From JAUIET01 sp964352475 (GTDB lineage Bacteria > Pseudomonadota > Gammaproteobacteria > Pseudomonadales > JAUIET01), in NCBI GenBank assembly GCA_964352475.1, contig CAYGSL010000007.1, forward strand, positions 1-64,000: a stretch of DNA of 64,000 nucleotides. The letters are read 5' to 3'. Shown piece by piece: positions 8,271 to 17,877 of this stretch. The stretch's first letter is position 1, and each line of letters begins with the position of its first letter. The position numbers and the translations under genes were made by a program. The notes under the pieces were generated by a model that had not been told where the DNA came from, ran no database searches, and worked only from the letters and a program-made list of their open reading frames with translations.

Positions 8271-9524
8271 ATGATGACACCAAAGACCATTCAACAATTG
8301 CGAGACCTCATGGAGTACGAGGCAGCGCGCGTTGAGCCACCCATCGACTTCCCGGATTTACCCGACATTCCGGCTGGCCGTTACGTCGACGAACGCTTCC
8401 ATCAGCTGGAATTGCAGCACATATGGCAAAAGTCGTGGCTACTGGCTGCTCATATTGACGAAATCCCAGATGTTGGCTGTTGGATGCTCTGGGATAACGC
8501 GGGGCAACCGCTTGTTATTGTGCATGCCGAAAACGGCGATATAAACGCCTTCTACAACACATGCCAACATCGGGGCGCACCGGTTGTTACTGAGCGCGCT
8601 GGCCAGAACAAACGACTGACCTGCAAATATCATGGTTGGAGCTACAACTTACAGGGCGAACTGAAAGGCATGCGTGACCCCGAAGACTTCCGCAATTTTG
8701 ACATGTCTTGCCGAGGTCTTAAAAACGTTCGTTGCGAACGTTTGGGCAATCTCATCTTCGTGAACTTCGATATGGGTGCACCAACCCTGCTCGAATGGTT
8801 GGGACCTATCGCGTCTGAACTCGACGAGTTCCAGTTTGATCAATGCCGCCTGGCCAGCCGCGCTATATTCGACCTGGACTGCAATTGGAAAATAGCCATG
8901 GAGGCCAACACCGAGGTCTACCACGTGAGGAGCGTCCACCCCACCACCGTGGCACCGATTTTGGACGACCGACGTAATGTGAATACCCTATACCGCAATG
9001 GCCACGGCCGAATGGTAGCGCCCACGCCAAAAGGCAAGTCCAATATGGATGCGGTTAAGATATCAACTGATATCGCGCAAATAGAAACAGTCGGCGAAAT
9101 TGGCCGAACGTGCACACAGTCCTATGGGTTATTTCCAAATTTTGTCGCACCTCTAAGCCAGTTTGCAATCCCACCACTGGTATTTTGGCCCAACGGCATT
9201 AACAAATGCCGAATAGAAACCTGGACCATGGCCCCACAATGGAAAGAGGGAATGAAGCCTGATATGTGGACTGTTAACGACAGACAAGAGCTTAGCCAGG
9301 TCATTCTGGAAGACACCCAGTTTGGTGAGCAAATTCAGCAGTCGATGGAATCCAATGGTTTCAAAGGCGTGCCCCTAAGCTATCAGGAAGCCAGAATTTA
9401 CCATTGGAATCAGCAAGCCGATCGAATGATTGGCATTGACAACATACCCGCCGAGTTACGCGTTGAACAGGTTATTGGTGACGATTGGATCTACCCGAAC
9501 GACCCCCGCCTCAAATACATCTAA
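8271..9524 (+). CDS. Rieske non-heme iron oxygenase, alpha subunit
   Basis: This 417-residue Rieske oxygenase has [2Fe-2S] ligands C98-x-H100 and C118-x2-H121 (CQHRGAP / CKYHGWSY). The mononuclear iron site is in NWKIAMEANTEVYHVRSVHP, with H218 and H223; the bridging residue three before H218 is Glu215 rather than the Asp of naphthalene dioxygenase-type enzymes. There is no beta-subunit gene, so it is likely an alpha-only oxygenase. It follows the P450 by 13 bp and is convergent with the SDR, with 5 bp between the stops. The substrate is unknown. Confidence 0.92.
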   Translation: MMTPKTIQQLRDLMEYEAARVEPPIDFPDLPDIPAGRYVDERFHQLELQHIWQKSWLLAAHIDEIPDVGCWMLWDNAGQPLVIVHAENGDINAFYNTCQHRGAPVVTERAGQNKRLTCKYHGWSYNLQGELKGMRDPEDFRNFDMSCRGLKNVRCERLGNLIFVNFDMGAPTLLEWLGPIASELDEFQFDQCRLASRAIFDLDCNWKIAMEANTEVYHVRSVHPTTVAPILDDRRNVNTLYRNGHGRMVAPTPKGKSNMDAVKISTDIAQIETVGEIGRTCTQSYGLFPNFVAPLSQFAIPPLVFWPNGINKCRIETWTMAPQWKEGMKPDMWTVNDRQELSQVILEDTQFGEQIQQSMESNGFKGVPLSYQEARIYHWNQQADRMIGIDNIPAELRVEQVIGDDWIYPNDPRLKYI

Positions 9525-9529
9525 GGTAT

Positions 9530-10315
9530 TTATTTGCAAGTCAATCCGGCATCAACAACATACTCAGCGCCCGTCACGTAATTCGCCTCGTCCGAAGCTA
9601 AAAACAACGCTACGTTCGCCACGTCCTCAGGCAGCCCGGGTCGTCCCAGCGGTACGTGCATGCGAGGCAACACCAACTCAGATGGGTCGCTTTTGCCACT
9701 GTCCTGTGCCTGCATATTGGTCCAGATAAATCCAGGGTGAATGGTGTTGCAACGTATGTCGTGTTCACACTCCTCTACCGCAATCGATTTAGACATGGTT
9801 CTTACGCCGCCTTTTGTAGCTCCGTAGGCAACACAGGTCGGTGTTCCAATTATTCCAGCAACTGACGACATATTGATGATACTGCCGCCGCCACACTTGC
9901 GCATTTCAAGCGCTGCGTATTTGCTGCCCAGAAATACGCTGGTTAAATTAATGTCGATGTGTCGGTTCCAGTTCTCGAGATCGATATCGACCATCTTTTT
10001 GAGCTCGGCAATACCGGCGTTATTCACCATTACATCCAGGCGGCCGTAGACTTCAATGGTTTTCGCCATCACATCTTTCCAGCCTTGCTCCTGGGTAACG
10101 TCCTGAAACATGGCAGTGGCTTCACCACCGGCGTCTTTTATCTCTTGGGCACATTTCTCAACACCGGGCAGATCAATATCAGTAACAATAAGCTTGGCAC
10201 CTTCAGCCGCAAAGCGGTGCGCAATGCTGCGGCCTATTCCCGGGTTTGACGCCGCTCCGGTTACCACTGCTATCTTCTCGGCAAGTCTGCCACTGCCCGC
10301 TACTTGTTCTGTCAT
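9530..10315 (-). CDS. Short-chain dehydrogenase/reductase
   Basis: This 261-residue SDR has the nucleotide-binding motif TGAASNPGIG (slightly extended Gly loop), NNAGIAE, a catalytic Ser in INMSSVAGIIG and YGATK (YxxxK). The C terminus YVTGAEYVVDAGLTCK is normal. It is probably an NAD(P)-dependent alcohol dehydrogenase acting on the product of the neighbouring oxygenases (inference). It is downstream of the PQQ dehydrogenase gene on the same strand with a 34-bp gap, so the two are likely co-transcribed. Confidence 0.87.
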   Translation of the reverse strand: MTEQVAGSGRLAEKIAVVTGAASNPGIGRSIAHRFAAEGAKLIVTDIDLPGVEKCAQEIKDAGGEATAMFQDVTQEQGWKDVMAKTIEVYGRLDVMVNNAGIAELKKMVDIDLENWNRHIDINLTSVFLGSKYAALEMRKCGGGSIINMSSVAGIIGTPTCVAYGATKGGVRTMSKSIAVEECEHDIRCNTIHPGFIWTNMQAQDSGKSDPSELVLPRMHVPLGRPGLPEDVANVALFLASDEANYVTGAEYVVDAGLTCK

Positions 10316-10349
10316 TAATAAACCTCTTACAACTCTACTAATTTACCTG

Positions 10350-12245
10350 CTAGTCTGGGCCAGCTTCCAGACCAAATGCCAGCAGTACATTGCCTGGCAT
10401 ATGGAAGTAAATACCGTACCCCGAATTAACGTACATCATACTCTTTTTGAATACCGGTCCGCTGGCACCGCCGAACGATCCGCCCAGCGCCTTGGCGCCC
10501 GATAAGCTGTCATACTCTTTGACCGCATCAAAATCCCAAAGCACTTGGCCATTTTTTTGGTCGTACGCTCGAAGATGACCATCCATTGCACCGGCAACCA
10601 CGGCACCGGGAATGGCGCTGGCAGCCGCAGACAAGCCTGGCTGGCAAAATTCTCGACCATCACACACGTCCTGGGCGGGTGTATACCACTGCACGTCTCC
10701 GCTGGCATAATCAAGCGCGTAAATGCCTGGCTTGGCGACGCCTGGCCATCGGGGGCCTCCATCGAAGTCTGACATAGGTACATACAAGGTATCACCGGCT
10801 ACCGCCATACCAAAATGCACACCGCCTTGAATGCCACCACGCCCTAATTTCTTCTGCCAAACGATTCGGCCTTTGTCATCCGGGTCCAGCGCATAGACAT
10901 CGCCCGATTTCTGCCCGGCCAACAAATACTGCTTGCCATTCGAATGCTCTGCAAGAATGGTTGCCGCACCAAAGTCGTAGTCGGGTCCGTTTTCCGGTGG
11001 GCAATTACTTTTGTTTTCGGCTTCGCAGCCCATGTTCCATGCATCGCCCGCGGTCGTTTGTTGCACCCAAACGATACTGCCATCCGAAATACTCAAAGCA
11101 ATAATAGCGTCGCTGGTGTTACCGGCTGGTGAGGAGTAATTTTCACCAGTACCTACGTAGATCAAGCCTCTGGCTACATCAATACTGGGCGCGCCCCACA
11201 CCGGCGCACCTGACGGCGCAATGATCGGAGTTCCAACGTCGTTCTTGCTGACCTCGGTCGGTGTTTCATCAATGGTGTAGCCAGTCCACAATTTTTCACC
11301 TTGTTGCGCCTCGTACACCGCTACCCCGCCGCGAAAAGTGCAGCAGGCGTACGTGGGGTCCGCGGCCTCGGTAACTTCAAGCGCAGACAAGGGAACGATC
11401 AGTCGATTGTCATGCAACACCGGAGTTGCCGTTAGCGTTAGGCTTGGATGATCATCAGGCCGATCGCGCCAAACCAATTCACCGGTGAAAGTATTCACCG
11501 CATACACATTACCCACCAGGTCGCCAAAGTAGCTGAGACTGGCATTGTCTTCACCCCAGGGTGCGACAATAATGCCGGTGCGCACTTCGGCACTGGTTTT
11601 GAATGTCCAGCGAACGCACCCTGTTTGCTGGTCCAGAGCATAGACAGTACCGTCCTGGCTACCCAGAAACAGCGCACCCGCCGCCGTTGTAGGCTGTGAA
11701 CGCGCGCGAATGGCATCAGGAAACGCAAACGCCCATTTCAATTCAAGCTGGGCGATATTGCCAGCATTGATGGCGGTGATGGAGTCGTCATAAAACCGGC
11801 TATTGCCAAGATCCACTCCCCATGTCGGCGCGTCCGGCTGTGCCGAATAATCAAATTCGAGTGCATCTCCCGCGCATTGTTTAGATGCCGGGTATTGCTT
11901 GTCGCCAGCGTTCCCGGTTAAGTAATTTACCACGGCCCTTTTTTCTGCGCCGCTCAAGTGTTCAGACTGCGCCTGCATTACACCATGCTCAAGCGAATCG
12001 AGAATCGACGACGATGACATGATCTGCAATAAGGTAATGGGCGGCGCCTTTGAAACGCGTCCGTTATGGCAGCTTGCGCAATTATCTGCAAACAAGGTTT
12101 CCCCATTTGGAACTGAGGCCTTTGCAATCGCCGGCTTACCTGTTAACTCCGCAGACGCAGTTTGTTCAGCAGAATTGCAGCCAACGAGGAAACTCGCTAC
12201 CGCCGCGACAAACAGGATCTTAATCGAGCTTGATTGACTCACCAT
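10350..12245 (-). CDS. Cytochrome c-PQQ dehydrogenase, predicted lipoprotein
   Basis: This 631-residue exported protein starts with a lipoprotein signal (lipobox LVGC, C23). A small cytochrome c domain follows, with heme motif CASCH (C56, C59, H60). A long beta-propeller follows with repeated blades such as VYALDQQTGCVRW and VYAVNTFTGELVWRD. This order, heme first and propeller after, resembles polyvinyl-alcohol dehydrogenase-like quinoproteins rather than methanol dehydrogenase. It probably oxidises an alcohol in the periplasm and passes electrons to its own heme. No pqq biosynthesis genes are in the window. It is encoded just after the GST-like gene on the same strand. Confidence 0.85.
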   Translation of the reverse strand: MVSQSSSIKILFVAAVASFLVGCNSAEQTASAELTGKPAIAKASVPNGETLFADNCASCHNGRVSKAPPITLLQIMSSSSILDSLEHGVMQAQSEHLSGAEKRAVVNYLTGNAGDKQYPASKQCAGDALEFDYSAQPDAPTWGVDLGNSRFYDDSITAINAGNIAQLELKWAFAFPDAIRARSQPTTAAGALFLGSQDGTVYALDQQTGCVRWTFKTSAEVRTGIIVAPWGEDNASLSYFGDLVGNVYAVNTFTGELVWRDRPDDHPSLTLTATPVLHDNRLIVPLSALEVTEAADPTYACCTFRGGVAVYEAQQGEKLWTGYTIDETPTEVSKNDVGTPIIAPSGAPVWGAPSIDVARGLIYVGTGENYSSPAGNTSDAIIALSISDGSIVWVQQTTAGDAWNMGCEAENKSNCPPENGPDYDFGAATILAEHSNGKQYLLAGQKSGDVYALDPDDKGRIVWQKKLGRGGIQGGVHFGMAVAGDTLYVPMSDFDGGPRWPGVAKPGIYALDYASGDVQWYTPAQDVCDGREFCQPGLSAAASAIPGAVVAGAMDGHLRAYDQKNGQVLWDFDAVKEYDSLSGAKALGGSFGGASGPVFKKSMMYVNSGYGIYFHMPGNVLLAFGLEAGPD

Positions 12246-12248
12246 ACC

Positions 12249-13166
12249 TCACTCCGCGCTATTTACTGTGTATCCTATTCTAGGGAAATGCACTACCAAA
12301 TCACCTAAAGTATCGGTTTTTCTTCGGACTGCAATAGTTTCCTTATCCAAAGCAATTAACTCACCATGAACCGGGTCGCGACCGTAGTCAGCGGCGCACA
12401 CGGACACTCTGTCACCATAATTCAGTTTGGGATATGCTCTGGTATCAACCTGCCCATCAAGCGACGGTTTGGTATCGGTCGCAATTGTTAGCGCCTCTTG
12501 CGCGCTGAGTTCAGAGCGAGAGCCATGGCCAATAGATTCCATGGATTGCTGCCACAGCTGCAAGTGCTCATAGGGATGTAGCAAGTCCGCGGAATTAGCA
12601 ATATTGGATTGGCACATCCAAACTGGGAAATACGCCAAAACATCAAGCCAGCCGGCAGTGGCTCCTGACAAGAAACGCCCTCTCTCCTGCAGCATTTCTT
12701 CGATCAGGTTTAAATGCGCATCGAACTGCGAATATAGGTGCGGCAATTGCTTTGGTAGTTCGTCAAAATCCATGAACTCGAAGAATTGCATTCTGTCACT
12801 TAACAGATCTGCTGGCAGGCCTTCGTTAGTGCCCATGGACAATCCGGCACCCGGCTGAAAAAAGGCGGCGTCACTCCAGCTGCTGAACGCATTTGATAAG
12901 GCTTTAGTACCGTCAGAAAACAAGCTGCGCTCAGGAAAACGCTTTTCGAGTTCAAGCGCAATTCGCTGTGTATCGCAGTAAATATCCGCCCCAATCTGCA
13001 TCACTGGGGTTTTTCGGTAACCACCTGTTAAGGCGGTGAGATCTGGCTTGGGCATGATCAGTGGTATTTGCACTGACTGCCACTCGATATTTTTGATACC
13101 AAAAGCCAGGCGAATTTTTTCCGCGAACGGAGAGATATCGAAATGGTGCAGTATGATTTGATTCAT
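12249..13166 (-). CDS. Glutathione S-transferase-like protein with extended C terminus
   Basis: This 305-residue protein starts with a thioredoxin-fold GST domain (ILHHFDISPFAEKIRLAFG; KTPVMQIGADIYCDT) and continues into an all-helical domain. About 80 residues at the C terminus, including RVSVCAADYGRDPVHGELIA, look like a separate small beta domain. It may bind glutathione and modify or bind an intermediate. The start ATG directly abuts the T-run of a strong terminator (13167-13196), and I see no Shine-Dalgarno, which is odd. The gene is 3 bp upstream of the PQQ dehydrogenase, so both depend on this leader. Confidence 0.75.
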   Translation of the reverse strand: MNQIILHHFDISPFAEKIRLAFGIKNIEWQSVQIPLIMPKPDLTALTGGYRKTPVMQIGADIYCDTQRIALELEKRFPERSLFSDGTKALSNAFSSWSDAAFFQPGAGLSMGTNEGLPADLLSDRMQFFEFMDFDELPKQLPHLYSQFDAHLNLIEEMLQERGRFLSGATAGWLDVLAYFPVWMCQSNIANSADLLHPYEHLQLWQQSMESIGHGSRSELSAQEALTIATDTKPSLDGQVDTRAYPKLNYGDRVSVCAADYGRDPVHGELIALDKETIAVRRKTDTLGDLVVHFPRIGYTVNSAE

Positions 13167-13196
13167 AAAAAAAGAGGCCGGCTATTAGGCCGGCCT
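13167..13196 (-). terminator. Rho-independent terminator after the TonB receptor gene
   Basis: On the minus strand an 8-bp GC stem AGGCCGGC/GCCGGCCT (13189-13196 and 13175-13182) with a 6-nt loop is followed by CTTTTTTT. It lies 29 bp after the TonB receptor stop, and its T-run ends at the start codon of the next gene (13166). Confidence 0.88.
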
Positions 13197-13224
13197 GTTC
13201 ATTAGGTCGAGGAACCTTCTTGAA

Positions 13225-15663
13225 CTAAAAGTCGAAATTTGTACCTACTTCCAAACCGTAGTAACGCGGCTCAGCATAGGAAGACATAATCCAGAAGTTA
13301 GCCACTGACAGCGAGCCTGTACGATAGCGCTCATCGGTCAGGTTGCGACCGATCAAACGTACCCAGAAGTTCTCATCGGCTGAGTTCCAGGTGATACCGG
13401 CATCAACCGTAGTACGTGAGTTAAGCGTGGTATCGAAGGCAGGGTCAACATCTGAATAGCTGGCAACCGAGTCGTCTTCGTAAGCCACACGACCATTTAT
13501 ATCCAGGGAACCCGCCTCGCCCATGTCTATGGTGTAAACACCGTCAATCGTCGCCATGGTTTCGGGCGCTCTAGTGGGTGGGGCACCACTGAGGTCAATG
13601 TCATCCACACCGTCGAAATCAGTATCCGCTGCGAATTCATTAAACTCTGCATCCTGAATCATCGCATTCGCTCGTACGATAAAGGAATCGGTAACTGCCC
13701 ACATACCTTCAAGCTCAAGGCCGATTACTTCCAATTCAGCCGCGTTGAAGAACAGTGTTTCTTGTCCTGTTGGGAAGCTTGCGTTGAATGTACGCTGTGC
13801 ATCTGTATACCTAACACCAAACGCTGTTGCACTGAAGTTGGCACCGCCATCCAATAGAGATGCCTTGAAGCCAAACTCTATGGAATCGGCTATCTCAGGG
13901 TCAGTGGGTCGGGCGGCTGCCGCCGGAATAGGGTTAAGCACCGTACCCACCTGATCGTTATAACCACCACTCTTAAAACCACGCGAATAGCTGGCATAGC
14001 CATAGGTGTTATCAGTGAACTCATAACCGAAAACAATTCGATAGGTTGGCTCACTCCAGCTTTCCTCATCGCGAACCACACCGGCCGGGAAGCGCTCAAA
14101 ATCTGCGCCCGCCAGCGGATTAGCTAATTGCTCCCAGGTAAACGTGGGGTCAAATCCGCCGTCAGGTAATGCCTGAATGGGCACCCTTGAACGTCCAGCC
14201 CATTTTTTCTTCTCGTTGGTGTAGCGAAAGCCAGCCGTGATACTGAAGCGATCGTTTACATCATAGGTCCCATCAACAAATCCAGCGAGCGCCGTCGCCT
14301 CTTGCGAGTTGCAAAGAATCAAAGGGTTATTGGACAAGAAAGTCGGTTCGCCATCAAGCAACAAGTCGACGAAACCAACCACCTGAACAACACAGAAATC
14401 TACGTCTTCTTCCTGATAGTAAAGACCACCAACAAAGTTAAACGGACCATCCAGATTAGACACCAGGCGCAATTCCTGCTGGAACGTTTCTCGTGTGTCA
14501 TCTCGAGTGGCGTCAAACAAAGTGCGGAAGGTTTCACCAGTATAGGTGTTAGGCAAATGCGATTCCTGATCACGGAAACCGGTAACTGAGTACAGCGTGA
14601 AAGGACCGGTCAAGTCCAATTCCATATTCAGATACACACCATCAATATCTACCTGGTGACCATCTGACATGTTAAACAAGAAGCGGTCATCGTTAGTGAC
14701 AGCGGCCACGTCTAATGGATCGCCCTGATCCGCGGTGAAGCCCCAGGAGTCAAAGAAATAGCCAGCTGTGGATTCATTCACAATTGGCGGAGTGTCGCCG
14801 TCATCGCGAATGTGCTCAAACTGCAACATGGCATTAAAACTGTCACTAGGCTGCCATAACAACTTGGCGCGGAAAGACAGCACGTCATCGCCGCCAATAT
14901 CCTCACCACTGCCACCACCTGATTGTCCATCAATGGCACCACCAGGAGCAACCAAGCCTGGACCTACTGTTAACGGACCATATTGTGCACCGTTTTTATA
15001 GTAGCCGTCAGACTCTAAATGCACACCGGCAAAACGAAACGCTAAAACATCTTCTATTATCGGCACGCTAATCGCTGTAGTGAGCTTTTGCGTTCCGAAG
15101 TCACCCAGCTCAACACGCAAGTCAATTTCACCGCCATCCAACTTGGGACGCTTGGTTTTAACGTTGATTGCACCACCCGTGGTGTTCTTGCCAAACAGTG
15201 TTCCTTGTGGACCACGCAGTACTTCAATCTGTTCGATGTCGAACATTTCGAGGTTTTGGGTTTGCACGTGGTTAACAACAAAATCATCAATGGTCACACC
15301 AACTGGCGACTCTTTGTAAACGATAATGGTTGTTTCCGCCACACCGCGCATTGCAAACGAAGCCGAGTTAAACGCAGCAACAGAACCCGCCGACAAGCTG
15401 GGTGCGAGAATCGCAATATCGTTCAAGTCTCTTGGCGAGAAACGTTCAATATCCGAACCGGTAATTGCCGTAACCGCCACCGGTGTGGTGAGAATATCGG
15501 TATCGCCACGACGTGTGGCCGTCACCATAACTTCCTCAAGCACCGCCCCCTGGCCTTGCTGAGCAAATACCGGTGAATTGGCAAGTGCTGGCAATGTTGC
15601 AAGCAACAGAGCCCGCTTGAGTAATTTCGGCCTGAATCGTGTATTTGGCTCAGTGTGTTTCAT
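13225..15663 (-). CDS. TonB-dependent outer-membrane receptor
   Basis: This 812-residue outer-membrane receptor has a signal peptide (about 35 residues, ending SPVFAQ), then a TonB-box-like segment (EEVMVTATRRG), a plug domain (QIEVLRGPQGTLFGKNTTGG) and a 22-strand barrel region ending in the terminal aromatic NFDF. The start was set at the ATG at 15663 because GGAGG precedes it and a normal signal peptide follows; an upstream ATG at 15729 would add 22 residues. It belongs to the class often found with catabolic genes for hydrophobic substrates, so it probably imports the pathway substrate rather than a siderophore (inference). Operator TTGAATCTTATTCAA lies upstream. Confidence 0.9.
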   Translation of the reverse strand: MKHTEPNTRFRPKLLKRALLLATLPALANSPVFAQQGQGAVLEEVMVTATRRGDTDILTTPVAVTAITGSDIERFSPRDLNDIAILAPSLSAGSVAAFNSASFAMRGVAETTIIVYKESPVGVTIDDFVVNHVQTQNLEMFDIEQIEVLRGPQGTLFGKNTTGGAINVKTKRPKLDGGEIDLRVELGDFGTQKLTTAISVPIIEDVLAFRFAGVHLESDGYYKNGAQYGPLTVGPGLVAPGGAIDGQSGGGSGEDIGGDDVLSFRAKLLWQPSDSFNAMLQFEHIRDDGDTPPIVNESTAGYFFDSWGFTADQGDPLDVAAVTNDDRFLFNMSDGHQVDIDGVYLNMELDLTGPFTLYSVTGFRDQESHLPNTYTGETFRTLFDATRDDTRETFQQELRLVSNLDGPFNFVGGLYYQEEDVDFCVVQVVGFVDLLLDGEPTFLSNNPLILCNSQEATALAGFVDGTYDVNDRFSITAGFRYTNEKKKWAGRSRVPIQALPDGGFDPTFTWEQLANPLAGADFERFPAGVVRDEESWSEPTYRIVFGYEFTDNTYGYASYSRGFKSGGYNDQVGTVLNPIPAAAARPTDPEIADSIEFGFKASLLDGGANFSATAFGVRYTDAQRTFNASFPTGQETLFFNAAELEVIGLELEGMWAVTDSFIVRANAMIQDAEFNEFAADTDFDGVDDIDLSGAPPTRAPETMATIDGVYTIDMGEAGSLDINGRVAYEDDSVASYSDVDPAFDTTLNSRTTVDAGITWNSADENFWVRLIGRNLTDERYRTGSLSVANFWIMSSYAEPRYYGLEVGTNFDF

Positions 15664-15737
15664 GGGCTTTCCTCCGCTCATGGCGATTGGCTTTTTGTTT
15701 AGTATGAATTTAGAGATTGTTCTTGCCATTTTCTTTT

Positions 15738-15752
15738 TTGAATCTTATTCAA
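15738..15752. promoter_or_regulatory. Operator A1 (TTGAATCTTATTCAA)
   Basis: This 15-bp palindrome differs at one position from the perfect copies at 17221-17235 and 24756-24770. It lies 75 bp upstream of the TonB receptor start. A possible minus-strand promoter is TTGACC (15784-15789) and TACACT (15763-15768) with 15-bp spacing, which would place the operator at or just after the transcription start. Confidence 0.7.
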
Positions 15753-15831
15753 GAATGGGCTTAGTGTAACATATACTTGTTAAGGTCAAGCAACAAAAAT
15801 ACACGGTTCAAGACAGCAGCGCTGCTGCCTA

Positions 15832-17184
15832 TTATTTGCTCATCCAACGCTGCAGTTCGACGTGAAAGTGTCGCAATCGTTGCTCTTGCTCGCCCCACAA
15901 CTGCCCCTTAAACCCGCGGGAACGCATGCCTTTTTGAACAACGGGCAGCAAATCAGCATCCTGGGCCAGGACCATGCCCAAATTAGCGTCTTCACCGATT
16001 CCGTAGTACTCGCAATCGGGGCGGATCTCACCACTGTAATCAGTGCCTTCTGGTAAGCCCATCCACGCAGGTGGTGTGTAGTTCGGGTCATCAGCCGGCA
16101 CAATCAGTGTCATCGTGTCGTAATAAAACCGTTCAGGATCGCTTTCATGCGGCAGGAAGCGCATCACAAACGCCGCCTCAGGATGACAGCCAATTTGAAC
16201 ATTCGGAAAGATTCCGGTAGCCCAACTATCTGAAAGCTGGCCGTCAACCAGTTTGGAATAATCCAGACCAAGACGCTTCGCTCGCTCGCGCTTGGACAAC
16301 TGTATATCTCGGCGAACATCCGCAGCAGTACCCTTGTATTCCGCAGGATTTATGCCTGCGTCTTGCAGCATCATCTGAAGGCCTTCATTAACCGTTTCCT
16401 GATCCTGCATACGCGGGCTGGGCTGGCCTAGAGGCACTATCATTCGGCTTGCACCGCGCGGATACAGATCGTATTGCACGTTTAAATCGCCCATCACTCC
16501 GTTGGTTTCAGGGTGAACAGTGTGAAGGTGGTAGCTTTCATAAAAGGCTTCAACGCCTACTTTCCAATTTGAGCCCCACTCCGAGCGTACGTGTCTCACC
16601 ACGCGCATTTTGTCTATGTTATAGGCTTCCAGATAGCCTTCTGGAAGCCCGATTGCGTCCGCCAATGGTTCCGGGGAATCCGCCATGCTGACGAACAATA
16701 AACCACCAAGCTCTTCGCAGGCGAGTTCGGTCAGGCCAGGTCTGTGCGAAATTACTTCGGGTTGAAAGGTGTCTTCATCAAATATGCGTCTTAGCTTGCC
16801 CGTGTTTTCAAAGCTCCAGCTATGGAAAGGACAAACGAATACGTTTCTGTTACCGCGCTCGTCGTGCACCAGCTTGCAGCCACGGTGACTGCACACGTTA
16901 TAAAACGCACGAATTCCCTCGGCAGTGTGTGTGACCAGAATGGACTCATCACCAATATCAAACACAAAGTAATCGCCCTGCTTCTCAAGGTCTGAGCGAG
17001 CACCGGCAATTAACCAGCTTTGTGTCCACAACTTGTTCCATTCAGCATGCATATGCTCCTTACTAAAGTAAGGCGCGGTATCATAGCGCTCGGCGCCGTT
17101 GTCTATATGCGGCTGTTTCGCTTCCAGTGATTCTGGCGGCGCGTCAGGATTGATGACAGCATGTTTGATGAGTTTTGAATTCAT
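15832..17184 (-). CDS. Rieske non-heme iron oxygenase, alpha subunit
   Basis: This 450-residue oxygenase has Rieske ligands C98-x-H100 and C118-x2-H121 (CSHRGCK / CPFHSWSF). The mononuclear iron site NWKVGVEAFYESYHLHTVHP contributes H219 and H224, with Glu216 in the bridging position. It is an alpha-only type without a beta subunit. It is transcribed divergently from the TetR gene, with its promoter in the shared 61-bp gap: TATAAT at 17208-17213 and TTGAAT at 17230-17235. The -35 lies inside the palindromic operator, so binding of a repressor should block it. It is probably the entry oxygenase for this regulon. Confidence 0.92.
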   Translation of the reverse strand: MNSKLIKHAVINPDAPPESLEAKQPHIDNGAERYDTAPYFSKEHMHAEWNKLWTQSWLIAGARSDLEKQGDYFVFDIGDESILVTHTAEGIRAFYNVCSHRGCKLVHDERGNRNVFVCPFHSWSFENTGKLRRIFDEDTFQPEVISHRPGLTELACEELGGLLFVSMADSPEPLADAIGLPEGYLEAYNIDKMRVVRHVRSEWGSNWKVGVEAFYESYHLHTVHPETNGVMGDLNVQYDLYPRGASRMIVPLGQPSPRMQDQETVNEGLQMMLQDAGINPAEYKGTAADVRRDIQLSKRERAKRLGLDYSKLVDGQLSDSWATGIFPNVQIGCHPEAAFVMRFLPHESDPERFYYDTMTLIVPADDPNYTPPAWMGLPEGTDYSGEIRPDCEYYGIGEDANLGMVLAQDADLLPVVQKGMRSRGFKGQLWGEQEQRLRHFHVELQRWMSK

Positions 17185-17207
17185 TCGCTACACCATTATT
17201 TTTTGCG

Positions 17208-17235
17208 ATTATACGAAAATTTGAATATTATTCAA
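17208..17235 (-). promoter_or_regulatory. Rieske promoter overlapping operator A2
   Basis: The perfect 15-bp palindrome TTGAATATTATTCAA is at 17221-17235. On the minus strand its last six bases form a -35 (TTGAAT), followed 16 bp later by a consensus -10 TATAAT (17208-17213). The same arrangement, including GATTATACGA beside the operator, recurs at 24743-24770. The site ends 10 bp before the TetR start, so it can also control the regulator. Confidence 0.82.
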
Positions 17236-17245
17236 GAATAACAAC

Positions 17246-17866
17246 ATGGATAAACCAATGCCAGCAACACAAGGCGTAAGATCAGGCTCTCGCCCGGACT
17301 CACGGGGAGATAAACGACGCCGAAAAATATTTCGCTCGTTGCACGACTGTATCATCCAGAAAGGCTACGTTAAAACGACGCTGGCAGACATTGCCAAAGG
17401 TGCCGGCATGTCTGCCAGCCATCTGCTCTATTACTTCAAAGGCAAAGAAGCGATACTCGAGCAGTACTTTGACAACATCGCCGTCCAATTCGCGGCCGAG
17501 CTTGATGGTTTTCGATCCCAACCTTTTGAAGAGCGCATAGAGTTATTGGCGGACTTCTGGTTTCGCGGTGAAGACATCACCATGTCAGAAATCGGTTTTA
17601 TGTTTGAGTGTTTTGGTGCAGCTGTAAATGACGACGCATTGAGGATTACCAAGGCCGGGTTCGATGCTCACTGTAAAGAATTTTTGACCGACTTATTCAA
17701 TGACGCGCCCACCGTGTTTATGGGCAGCCCAAAAGATGCTGGCGAGATTGCACACTCATTAATGATGGGCTTGCGCTCCGCCGTTTATTTTGACGACGAT
17801 ATAGATTTGCAAGATGCGCACAGATTGTTTCGTACAAGCCTGCGCAATATGGCAGGGATTGCATAA
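17246..17866 (+). CDS. TetR-family transcriptional regulator
   Basis: This 206-residue regulator has a basic N-terminal tail, then a TetR helix-turn-helix (about 28-75) containing TTLADIAKGAGMSASHLLYY. The C-terminal ligand domain is divergent. It lies divergent from a Rieske oxygenase with a perfect palindrome in between, and the same palindrome stands before two more catabolic transcription units, so it is the best candidate for the repressor of this regulon and of itself. The ligand is probably the substrate or a CoA ester (inference). The downstream symporter starts 11 bp after its stop and is probably co-transcribed. Confidence 0.88.
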   Translation: MDKPMPATQGVRSGSRPDSRGDKRRRKIFRSLHDCIIQKGYVKTTLADIAKGAGMSASHLLYYFKGKEAILEQYFDNIAVQFAAELDGFRSQPFEERIELLADFWFRGEDITMSEIGFMFECFGAAVNDDALRITKAGFDAHCKEFLTDLFNDAPTVFMGSPKDAGEIAHSLMMGLRSAVYFDDDIDLQDAHRLFRTSLRNMAGIA

Positions 17867-17877
17867 GGGCACCTCTA

